Assembly: GCA_030627335.1 (NCBI GenBank)
Contig: DAOUSH010000044.1
Coordinates: 1 to 5,264 of the forward strand
Direction of reading: 5' to 3'
DNA length: 5,264 nt
DNA from: Dehalococcoidia bacterium
GTDB taxonomy: Bacteria; Chloroflexota; Dehalococcoidia; Dehalococcoidales; W693
The notes below the pieces were generated by a model. It was given only the letters and a program-made list of their open reading frames with translations, made no database searches and was not told the origin of the DNA. The first letter of the stretch is position 1; the number at the start of each line of letters is the position of its first letter. The translations under genes were made by a program, and so were the position numbers. Positions 1 to 4,403 of the stretch are shown here, piece after piece.

Positions 1-417
1 AGATTGAGGTTCAGCAACTGGGAACGTTGTAACTGAACCAGGTCTTGCACCACTTCCGCATCGTCTAATACCCTCATGAACAACTTTTGCCATTTTATCT
101 ACGCTACCTTTGGGTAAATTGTCTAAGACAAGATCATTACTCATGAATCTTTGCTTTATTTTGATTGTACTGAATATAATACCCCTCTCCACCTTAAAAT
201 TCGCCATATCCTCATATCTGTAATCTTCAATAGTCTTGCGCAGACCCAGTGCGTGTGGTGAATAGAGTATTATACGATGATTTGTTACAAATATACTATC
301 GGGTGTAATCACCTCTCTTAGTCTAGATTGGCGAATAGTGGTGATAACCTCCTCATCTTCGTACAACATATTAGTAATAGCTTTGGGAATCTTTAGCTCT
401 TTATCTGGTGTAACCAT
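1..417 (-). CDS. Small bacterial PH-domain protein, 3' end outside window
   Basis: The minus strand is open without a stop from an ATG at 417 to the window edge, giving 139 residues. Residues about 12-117 look like the bacterial PH (YokE/bPH_4-like) fold. There is a leading helix with an acidic turn (LYEDEEV, 18-24), then a strand pair with the typical P-D-x-(x)-F-V-T-N-H-R-I-I-L-Y signature (39-52). Further strands follow (IEDYRYEDM, 63-71, and IIFSTIKIK, 80-88), then a closing helix (about 103-117). The last residues (Gly/Ser/Pro-rich, 120 onward) look like a linker, and in such proteins a C-terminal SHOCT-type helical segment often follows, but that part is not in view. Such domains usually bind lipid or protein ligands; no specific function can be assigned. 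An AGG-rich ribosome site (GGAGG) lies about 15 bases upstream, rather far. Upstream in-frame codons offer no better start. The gene diverges from the recombinase remnant and is AT-rich. Confidence 0.72.
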   Translation of the reverse strand, partial: MVTPDKELKIPKAITNMLYEDEEVITTIRQSRLREVITPDSIFVTNHRIILYSPHALGLRKTIEDYRYEDMANFKVERGIIFSTIKIKQRFMSNDLVLDNLPKGSVDKMAKVVHEGIRRCGSGARPGSVTTFPVAEPQS

Positions 418-932
418 TATTATTTCTTTGATCCTCCATTAAGAATCCCCAATTATTACTGAATTCAACCTAATCAAATGAACGGTTAATATAACATATA
501 TGGCTATTACTACAATGTCAATATCTGAACTCGGACATGAATTGGAATTGGCAGCTTATAGCTCCTATTACCCTGTTTATTATACGGCCGTTTCTACTGG
601 TTTACGGCAAGCGGAACTTTGCGGCTTAAGGTGGCGTGACCTCGGTTTGGACTTGCTTTCACTCTCGGTTAATCAGGTCCTATACAAACGCATGGTAATA
701 TGTGAGGTTAAACCGCCCAAGACGCAGCACTCCCGACGCCGGGTAAATTTGACGCCTAAACTAACCCTATTCCTTGAAGATCACAAGGCAGAAAGGGGAA
801 CCCTTTACTGGAGATTAGCAGGTAAACCCCTACCTCTGGACAGCCTCGTTTTTGGTTTCCTAGATAAACCTTATGACCCTAGTATATTAAGCCATGACTT
901 TGCTATAATAGCCAAAAAGGCGGGTATTGAAG

Positions 933-966
933 GGGTGAAAAACAAACCGGCACTTTTTTTACACCC
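933..966. repeat. Imperfect inverted repeat at the integrase break point
   Basis: GGGTG (933-937) followed by five A pairs with a T-run followed by CACCC (962-966), leaving a loop that contains CCGG and one or more unpaired bases. It sits exactly where recombinase homology stops and just ahead of the tRNA promoter. It could terminate leftover transcription from the remnant before the tRNA, or be the end of a lost element. The stem is imperfect and no separate U-tract follows it. Confidence 0.35.
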
Positions 967-970
967 GCAT

Positions 971-976
971 TATAAT
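971..976 (+). promoter_or_regulatory. Probable -10 box of the tRNA-Leu gene
   Basis: A perfect TATAAT lies 12 bases before the mature tRNA 5' end, which would give a primary transcript with a leader of about 5-7 bases. No good -35 hexamer is present at 16-18 bases upstream (the sequence there is near CGGCAC), so the -35 may have been altered when the integrase fragment was joined to this site. Confidence 0.5.
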
Positions 977-988
977 TATCAGCTTCGC

Positions 989-1073
989 GCCGGGGTGGCG
1001 GAATAGGCAGACGCAGCGGACTTAAAATCCGCCGGAGCAATCCTTGTGGGTTCGAGTCCCACCCTCGGCACCA
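989..1073 (+). tRNA. tRNA-Leu (anticodon TAA), CCA encoded
   Basis: The sequence folds as a complete class II tRNA. The acceptor stem pairs GCCGGGG (989-995) with CCTCGGC (1063-1069), with one G-T pair. The D-arm stem is GCG/CGC. The anticodon stem GCGGA/TCCGC (1016-1020/1028-1032) encloses loop CTTAAAA, giving anticodon TAA at 1023-1025, which decodes UUA. A long variable arm has a GGA/TCC stem (1034-1043). The T arm GTGGG-TTCGAGT-CCCAC (1046-1062) is canonical. The discriminator is A1070 and CCA is encoded at 1071-1073. The long variable arm together with the anticodon identifies leucine. The gene is intact although a truncated integrase frame runs into its 5' end. Confidence 0.96.
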
Positions 1074-1094
1074 TGGAATATTAAGAGAACCGCC

Positions 1095-1688
1095 ATGCCC
1101 TTTTTTATAATCGTATTGAGCTACCTGCTGGGCTCCATCCCTACCGCCTATATCGCCGGGCGCCTGATTAAGGGCAGGGACATCCGGCAGATGGGCGACG
1201 GCAATATGGGGGCACAAAACGCCTTCCGCCAGCTCGGCGCCGGGACAGGGCTCTCCGTAGGTATCATCGACGCCGTAAAAGGGATACTGGCTATCCTTAT
1301 CGCCCAGATTGCCGGCATATCCCAGGCATCGGTCCTGCTGGCCGGCACCGCAGCCATTATCGGCCACAACTGGCCTGTCTTCCTCGGCTTCAGGGGTGGG
1401 CGTGGCGAGTGCACCACGATTGGTGTACTGCTAACCCTGGCCACTCAACCGGTGCTTATAGCAGGCAGTGCCGCCGCCATTGTATTGCTTAAAACAAAGA
1501 ACGTAATTAAAGCCAGCGCGGTGATGTTTGTTCCGCTACCACTGATATGCTGGTGGCTGGGAGCCCCCGGCCTGCTTGTCAGTTACAGTATCGGGCTGCC
1601 CTGTCTGGTCGGCTTCACCCATTTCATAAGAACCAGGCAGGGATTGGTACGCCACGCCGGTGAGGAGAACTATACCAAGCCTCTCTAA
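1095..1688 (+). CDS. plsY: Glycerol-3-phosphate acyltransferase PlsY-like membrane protein
   Basis: PlsY transfers an acyl group from acyl-phosphate to glycerol-3-phosphate, the first step of phospholipid synthesis in many bacteria, at the inner membrane. The 197-residue length fits the family. Family landmarks are LLGSIPTAYIAGR (11-23), the first active-site loop G-D-G-N-M-G-A-Q-N with a downstream arginine (34-45), and the second loop GHNWPVF...GGRGE (90-105). Hydrophobic segments lie at about 2-20, 54-75, 77-96, 108-132 and 140-175. The first loop differs from the usual G-S-G-N-x-G-A-T-N (S to D, T to Q) and GGKG is GGRG. The third motif (N-I-x-R-L-x-x-G-x-E) is not clearly present near the C-terminus, where HAGEE may be its diverged trace. 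It may therefore be a paralogue with altered activity. ATG at 1095 is chosen because upstream in-frame codons fall inside the tRNA; the ribosome site (AGAGAA) is weak. Confidence 0.83.
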   Translation: MPFFIIVLSYLLGSIPTAYIAGRLIKGRDIRQMGDGNMGAQNAFRQLGAGTGLSVGIIDAVKGILAILIAQIAGISQASVLLAGTAAIIGHNWPVFLGFRGGRGECTTIGVLLTLATQPVLIAGSAAAIVLLKTKNVIKASAVMFVPLPLICWWLGAPGLLVSYSIGLPCLVGFTHFIRTRQGLVRHAGEENYTKPL

Positions 1689-1747
1689 TCAGTCGATTAT
1701 TGATTCTACGACTTCTCAGGCATTCCCCACCGGACAGCCCGACCCCC

Positions 1748-2134
1748 TTATTTAGCCCATCTAACGAAAATCCGTTGCCACCAGCGCCGTTTGGGAGCGG
1801 CCAGAAGTTTTATCTTGCTCTCCATATTCCTAATGCGCTCCGTGGCGACACCAAGCTGGGCGGCTAAAGCCAGGTTCTTCTCCTGAAGCTCCCTGATGAT
1901 GTCTACAACCTGACCAAGGTTTTGGCCAGGGGCTTGACCAGGGCTCGAGGCTTTACCTTCACGCTCGGTCGGGCACAGCTCCGGGGGTATTTCCAGAATC
2001 CGGTACTCTTCTCCGAAATGGCCGCTTACCAGCTCGGCCTGTACCTTGCCAGTCTTGATGTAGCGTCTGACCGTCCTGGCCGATACTCCCAGCTTCTTTG
2101 CAACCTGCGATATATTCATACCCCAATCCGACAT
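1748..2134 (-). CDS. Helix-turn-helix DNA-binding protein with coiled-coil tail
   Basis: The protein has a MerR/excisionase-like helix-turn-helix. The segment ISQVAKKLGVSARTVRRYIKTGK begins five residues after this start, and G-x-x-G-E-E-Y-R-I follows about 10 residues later as the likely wing. A Pro/Gly/Ser-rich linker comes next, then a heptad-like helix (VVDIIRELQEKNLALAAQL and on to IKLLA) suited to dimerization. The end is a basic, Trp-rich, amphipathic tail (RRWWQRIFVRW). The likely role is a small DNA-binding regulator; the target is not known. The frame can be extended to a TTG at 2158, but that codon lies inside the apparent promoter, so ATG 2134 (128 residues) or ATG 2119 (123 residues) is more likely. 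Neither has a strong Shine-Dalgarno; 2119 has a weak GGATTGGGG. The 3' end faces the end of plsY with a 59-base gap. It could also belong to the recombination directionality (Xis-like) class. Confidence 0.75.
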   Translation of the reverse strand: MSDWGMNISQVAKKLGVSARTVRRYIKTGKVQAELVSGHFGEEYRILEIPPELCPTEREGKASSPGQAPGQNLGQVVDIIRELQEKNLALAAQLGVATERIRNMESKIKLLAAPKRRWWQRIFVRWAK

Positions 2135-2139
2135 AGGTA

Positions 2140-2174
2140 TTGACAAGTGTATAGTCAATATGCCTGATTGTCAA
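2140..2174. repeat. Inverted repeat TTGACAA/TTGTCAA over the HTH promoter
   Basis: TTGACAA at 2140-2146 and TTGTCAA at 2168-2174 are exact inverted copies whose centres are 28 bases apart. One arm covers the -35 box and the other covers the -10/start region. A further AGTCAA (2153-2158) lies between them. The layout suits an operator for autorepression by the adjacent DNA-binding protein; the binding itself is inference. Confidence 0.5.
2146..2174 (-). promoter_or_regulatory. Promoter of the helix-turn-helix gene
   Basis: On the minus strand a perfect -35 TTGACA (2169-2174) is followed after 17 bases by TACACT (2146-2151), or after 15 bases by TATACA (2148-2153). Transcription would begin near 2137-2140. 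That leaves only a few bases before ATG 2134 or about 19 before ATG 2119, and it rules out the TTG at 2158. Confidence 0.55.
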
Positions 2175-2277
2175 GGGTGTGAATACCGACTTATGTCTTA
2201 ACCAAAGAAGCCTGACACTCCTGCTCGGGATAAGCCAGACCTCTTTATAATACCCCGTTATCAGCTATATAAAGGCT

Positions 2278-2418
2278 CTAGCACTTACCTATCTTGAACA
2301 TCTTGGTGCCGCATATGGGGCAGACCCCCTGTGTTGCCGGCCGGCCGTTCTTCATAGTTATCGCCTTAGCATCCTTCATATCTCTCTTGGTACGACACTT
2401 CATACAATAGCCTTCCAT
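2278..2418 (-). CDS. 46-residue zinc-ribbon protein (DUF5679-like)
   Basis: A short minus-strand frame encodes a protein beginning MEGYCMKCRTKRDMK and ending in CPICGTKMFKIGKC. Two cysteine pairs, C-x-x-C at residues 5-8 and C-x-x-C at 33-36, form a zinc-ribbon/rubredoxin-like knuckle. The central segment (K-A-I-T-M-K-N-G-R-P-A-T-Q-G) is typical of the DUF5679 family, whose function is unknown. A strong Shine-Dalgarno (AAGGGAGGT, 2425-2433) lies 7 bases before the ATG, which fixes the start. A promoter with a perfect TTGACA stands further upstream. The stop TAG is at 2278-2280. The gene sits in tandem between the duplicated-domain gene and the HTH gene, but it has its own promoter and need not be co-transcribed. 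Despite its size it is well supported by motif, ribosome site and codon pattern. Confidence 0.85.
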   Translation of the reverse strand: MEGYCMKCRTKRDMKDAKAITMKNGRPATQGVCPICGTKMFKIGKC

Positions 2419-2437
2419 CGGGTTACCTCCCTTTTTC

Positions 2438-2459
2438 CAGCAGAATAAACTATTGCTGG
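2438..2459. repeat. Inverted repeat CCAGCA/TGCTGG around the -10 box
   Basis: CCAGCA (2438-2443) and TGCTGG (2454-2459) are exact inverted arms separated by 10 bases that contain the -10 box of the zinc-ribbon gene. The position suggests an operator rather than a terminator. Confidence 0.4.
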
Positions 2460-2471
2460 CTATAATGTCAA
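2444..2471 (-). promoter_or_regulatory. Promoter of the zinc-ribbon gene
   Basis: On the minus strand TTGACA (2466-2471) precedes TTTATT (2444-2449) by 16 bases. The -10 is only a four-of-six match. Start of transcription would be near 2436, a few bases before the strong ribosome site at 2425-2433. Confidence 0.5.
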
Positions 2472-2497
2472 GTCCCTACAGGGAAAGGGGTAGGACT
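2470..2497. repeat. Imperfect inverted repeat upstream of zinc-ribbon promoter
   Basis: AGTCCCTAC (about 2470-2478) and GTAGGACT (about 2490-2497) can pair with one bulged C. An inner near-palindrome TCCCT-AC-AGGGA also occurs at about 2473-2484. No T-run follows, so it is more likely a binding site than a terminator. Confidence 0.3.
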
Positions 2498-2511
2498 CCA
2501 AAGCTAGAGAC

Positions 2512-2525
2512 CCTGTAAAAACAGG
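2512..2525. repeat. Short hairpin CCTGT-AAAA-ACAGG
   Basis: A perfect 5-base stem with a 4-base loop lies 46 bases beyond the stop of the 327-residue gene. In the direction of that gene the loop reads TTTT, but no U-tract follows the stem. It could be a weak terminator or an RNA end-stabilizing element. Confidence 0.25.
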
Positions 2526-2570
2526 ACGATGGTACTATGAATATCTAGCCGGCCAGCCCGGTTACTCAAT

Positions 2571-3554
2571 CTAAGTCTTGACTACCGGTGCCAGGGGCAG
2601 TAATAAAGTGAGCCCCGGCTTTCGCCGCAGGTAGGACTTGGTATAATTAACCGGGAAGGAATAAACGATCTGAGCCTTGGGGTGCTCCAGGCAAAAGAGA
2701 AAGATGCCTATAGTCTGCGGCTTGGTGCCAAAGGGGCCGATTACCATATTGAAGGAATCCCTGACTTCGTGATAGATGTTCTCGAGTACATTCCGGGCGC
2801 CATAGGGGTCATCGGCGGGGACATCCCTTACCTCGACGGTAGGCTGGGAAATAAGGGAGGAATTATTCTTCCGGGCATACTTCAGATAGTCAGGATTGCT
2901 GTTTCTCGGCGGGTTGGTTATGAGGGCTATCGTCCTTGCCGGATTAAAGTGCTTCCATACGGTAAGGGAACGCTCCGGCTCAAAACCCAGGAACAGGACA
3001 AGTATGGTTTGCTTCTCGAAGGAAATGGTGCCGAAGAAGTTAGGCACTGTAGAAATCTGCTCGACTCCCCTGGTGAGCCTGGTCGGCGAATACGTCTGTG
3101 TTGTGTGAATGATGCGCGGGATTCCCAGGTTTTGCTCGGCAACCAGGAAATGAAGCAATTCCAGCAGGTAGATTTTGGTGAAGCCGCTAATGTCAATGGT
3201 AATAAACGAATCATCCATGTCTTTAGGCTGGCACCGCCCCCAGACATTCTTGAGCTGGGTAATACCCTCAATCGGGTCGTCCCGCTGGCACCTGATGACA
3301 AAGACGCCCTCAGAGGTCCTCCTCCCCAGCTCAGCCTGCAACTTAAACAGGTTGTCGTCAACCTGCTTTTTGTAGAAAGGCTCCTCAATGACGAATATTA
3401 TGCTGAATCTGACCCGGAAGCCGATACCCGTCTTAAGGGCACTTTGCAGGCACCTTTCCTCAAAACTGGCGCAGCAGATAAAAAGGTCATCGGGGCCATA
3501 CTCATTCAGCCTGCTTAAATGGTCAATCTCAATCGGCTCATCGTGTAACATCAT
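2571..3554 (-). CDS. Protein of two duplicated Rossmann/CARF-like units, function unknown
   Basis: I do not recognise a named family for this 327-residue protein. It appears to be built from two diverged copies of one alpha/beta unit, residues about 22-155 and 182-305. Matching features, in order, are as follows. First strand and loop: ASFEERCL (29-36) versus GFEPERSL (190-197). Second strand: IIFVIEEP (52-59) versus IALITNPP (209-216). An acidic DDP with a following Leu-x-Asn (92-103; 248-259). Strand and loop: DISGFTK (121-127) versus GPFGTK (273-278), each followed by a hydrophobic helix. A last strand: RIIHTT (147-152) versus QIVYSF (295-300). A strand followed by G-x-T-K or x-G-T-K and a helix recalls the ligand loop of CARF nucleotide sensors, so a nucleotide- or cyclic-oligonucleotide-binding role is possible but unproven. 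No nuclease, membrane or HTH domain is seen. The start ATG (3552-3554) has AGGGGG 10 bases upstream and a near-consensus promoter. A long opposite frame (2682-3518) is a shadow. Confidence 0.72.
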   Translation of the reverse strand: MMLHDEPIEIDHLSRLNEYGPDDLFICCASFEERCLQSALKTGIGFRVRFSIIFVIEEPFYKKQVDDNLFKLQAELGRRTSEGVFVIRCQRDDPIEGITQLKNVWGRCQPKDMDDSFITIDISGFTKIYLLELLHFLVAEQNLGIPRIIHTTQTYSPTRLTRGVEQISTVPNFFGTISFEKQTILVLFLGFEPERSLTVWKHFNPARTIALITNPPRNSNPDYLKYARKNNSSLISQPTVEVRDVPADDPYGARNVLENIYHEVRDSFNMVIGPFGTKPQTIGIFLFCLEHPKAQIVYSFPVNYTKSYLRRKPGLTLLLPLAPVVKT

Positions 3555-3576
3555 TGATGATAAGCCCCCTGATGTT
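3547..3576. repeat. Inverted repeat AACATCA/TGATGTT around start codon
   Basis: AACATCA (3547-3553) and TGATGTT (3570-3576) are exact inverted arms with 16 bases between them. A third CATCA-type half, TGATG at 3555-3559, lies inside. The arms flank the ribosome site and include the start codons of the minus-strand gene. The outer arm is at or just upstream of the predicted transcription start, so a protein-binding operator is more likely than an RNA hairpin. Confidence 0.4.
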
Positions 3577-3577
3577 C

Positions 3578-3606
3578 ACTATAAACACCTGAATAGATAT
3601 TGTCAA
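3578..3606 (-). promoter_or_regulatory. Strong promoter of the duplicated-domain gene
   Basis: On the minus strand a perfect -35 TTGACA (3601-3606) is followed after exactly 17 bases by TATAGT (3578-3583), five of six matches to the -10 consensus. Transcription should begin near 3571, just before the AGGGGG ribosome site (3565-3570). Confidence 0.7.
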
Positions 3607-3633
3607 ACTCTGGCTAATACGGCTCAAAACGGT

Positions 3634-3639
3634 TATAAT
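3634..3639 (+). promoter_or_regulatory. Probable -10 box for the DUF3096-like/GGCT unit
   Basis: A perfect TATAAT stands 27 bases before the ATG at 3666. The -35 position (TGGCTA, 3611-3616, 17 bases upstream) matches only three of six bases. The region also holds the leftward promoter, so the two start back to back from a 111-base intergenic region. Confidence 0.45.
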
Positions 3640-3665
3640 AAACGAAATACAAAAAGGGGTATTAT

Positions 3666-3818
3666 ATGTTTGACTTGGCAATCGGTGGGGTAATCGGCGG
3701 CATTATAAGCATACTCGTCGGCATAGTCATCATCGTCTGGCCCAGGATTATCGCCTACGTCATCGGCGGCTGGCTCATTGTCATCGGTGTGCTGGCGATA
3801 CTGTACGTGTTACTATAA
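3666..3818 (+). CDS. 50-residue membrane protein (DUF3096-like)
   Basis: This short frame encodes an almost wholly hydrophobic protein with two predicted membrane helices. The first is residues about 5-24 (IGGVIGGIISILVGIVIIV) and the second about 28-49 (IIAYVIGGWLIVIGVLAILY). They are joined by a tight W-P-R turn (25-27). The pattern of a glycine-rich helix, then F/W-P-R/K, then a second helix with a G-x-x-L-I-x-I-G core resembles the DUF3096 family of tiny membrane proteins of unknown function. AAGGGG (3654-3659) lies 6 bases before the ATG, a good ribosome site. The stop is TAA at 3816-3818. The next gene begins 22 bases downstream on the same strand, so co-transcription is likely. The gene is close to the minimum size for recognition, but composition, ribosome site and position support it. 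Confidence 0.75.
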   Translation: MFDLAIGGVIGGIISILVGIVIIVWPRIIAYVIGGWLIVIGVLAILYVLL

Positions 3819-3840
3819 ACTCATAGCAGACAACAAGACC

Positions 3841-4242
3841 ATGTATTACTTCGCTTATAACACCAACCTTAATAAGAAACAAATGGCAGAGCATTGCCCG
3901 GGCAGCAAGCCCAGATTTACCGCCGAGCTGCCCAATTATAAACTGATATTCTCCGGCTGGTCGCGACAGTGGCGGGGCGGTGTAGCCATCATCAAGCTAT
4001 CGAGGGGGGACAAGGTGCTGGGGGCAGTCTATGAAATCTCGGATATCGACCTGGCACGACTGGACAAGTTCGAGGACTGCCCCAGTAACTATAGCCGGCT
4101 GAAGGTGACCGTATACCGGGACACCGGCGAGCCGGTAGAAGCCATAACCTATATCAAATCGAGACAATCGGAGGAAACCAAGCCGTCGCTGGAATACCTG
4201 TCCATTATTCAACAGGGCTACCGCGACTGGGGGCTGGTCTAG
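3841..4242 (+). CDS. Gamma-glutamylcyclotransferase-like protein
   Basis: This 133-residue protein has the fold pattern of the gamma-glutamylcyclotransferase (GGCT/AIG2-like) family. Members release 5-oxoproline from gamma-glutamyl amines or peptides. The N-terminus YYFAYNTNLN (2-11) corresponds to the substrate loop Y-F-A-Y-G-S-N-L. Then come the CP (19-20), the Y-K-L-I-F strand (33-37), G-G-V-A-I-I (46-51), V-x-G-A-V-Y-E-I (59-66), and the L-D-K-F-E-D segment (74-79), whose E78 aligns with the catalytic glutamate. Y-x-R-L-x-V-x-V and A-I-T-Y-I strands follow. The usual G-S of the substrate loop is N-T, and E-G after the catalytic Glu is E-D, so activity or substrate may differ. The start at ATG 3841 begins exactly at the family N-terminus; longer frames overlap the upstream gene. 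No clear Shine-Dalgarno is seen, so translation may be coupled to the upstream gene. Confidence 0.83.
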   Translation: MYYFAYNTNLNKKQMAEHCPGSKPRFTAELPNYKLIFSGWSRQWRGGVAIIKLSRGDKVLGAVYEISDIDLARLDKFEDCPSNYSRLKVTVYRDTGEPVEAITYIKSRQSEETKPSLEYLSIIQQGYRDWGLV

Positions 4243-4332
4243 CGATAGACAATAGCAATGCAAGTCAGCGCTGGACAGGGTATCGACAAAGCCTGGCCAA
4301 GGGAGGGTGCTGTCAATGGATCCTGTATTTTG

Positions 4333-4349
4333 AAGCCGTCAGCCGGCTT
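4333..4349 (+). terminator. Hairpin after the GGCT-like gene, possible terminator
   Basis: AAGCCG (4333-4338) pairs perfectly with CGGCTT (4344-4349) around a 5-base loop, about 90 bases after the stop of the GGCT-like gene and just ahead of the rplY promoter. No T-run follows immediately, so termination would be weak or factor-assisted. Confidence 0.3.
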
Positions 4350-4354
4350 GCGGA

Positions 4355-4383
4355 TTGATTTCTAACGCCTAATTTGCTTTAAT
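4355..4383 (+). promoter_or_regulatory. Promoter of rplY
   Basis: TTGATT (4355-4360) is separated by 17 bases from TTTAAT (4378-4383). Start of transcription would be near 4390, leaving a short leader with the AAAGGAG ribosome site. Confidence 0.55.
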
Positions 4384-4403
4384 AACATCGGAAAGGAGAT
4401 AAA

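Larger units (their letters stand above)
500..1006 (+). pseudogene. Tyrosine recombinase (integrase) remnant, both ends lost
   Basis: The 168-codon frame matches the middle of a phage-type tyrosine recombinase catalytic domain. It shows the YYPVYYTAVSTGLRQAEL segment with the first catalytic arginine (R36), the LRWRDL strand, the beta-hairpin PPKTQHSRRR with the catalytic lysine (K74), and the later ILSHDFAIIAKKAGIEGV segment (129-146). The core-binding N-terminal domain is missing, and a stop codon at 479-481 lies just upstream in the same frame. After residue 146 (about base 938), where these enzymes read R-x-H-D-L-R-H, the sequence becomes unrelated. The H-x-x-R box, the second His/Trp and the nucleophilic tyrosine are therefore absent. 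The last six codons run into the tRNA-Leu gene and cannot be real coding sequence. A small deletion is also likely near residues 121-125. The remnant cannot be catalytically active. It most likely marks an old integration or a deletion scar beside the tRNA. Confidence 0.82.

Noticed and set aside
1044..1094. Upstream extension of the PlsY frame
   Set aside because: The added residues are translated from the tRNA 3' half. PlsY begins with its first membrane helix just after ATG 1095.
903..1367. 154-codon minus-strand frame across the tRNA and start of plsY
   Set aside because: It runs antisense through an intact tRNA and a clear PlsY, and its protein has no family features.
2246..2256. TATAAT-like plus-strand sequence between the zinc-ribbon and HTH genes
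   Set aside because: There is no paired -35, and transcription would run antisense into the zinc-ribbon gene. It is likely chance in AT-rich spacer.
2682..3518. 278-codon plus-strand open frame opposite the duplicated-domain gene
   Set aside because: It has no recognisable domain. The minus-strand frame is longer, has a near-consensus promoter and ribosome site, and shows internal duplicated motifs. The plus frame is its shadow.
3778..3840. N-terminal extension of the GGCT-like frame
   Set aside because: It overlaps the DUF3096-like gene and its residues are not part of the GGCT fold, which starts exactly at ATG 3841.
4259..4366. 35-codon plus-strand frame in the spacer ahead of rplY
   Set aside because: It has no ribosome site, overlaps the hairpin and the rplY promoter, and has no recognisable feature.
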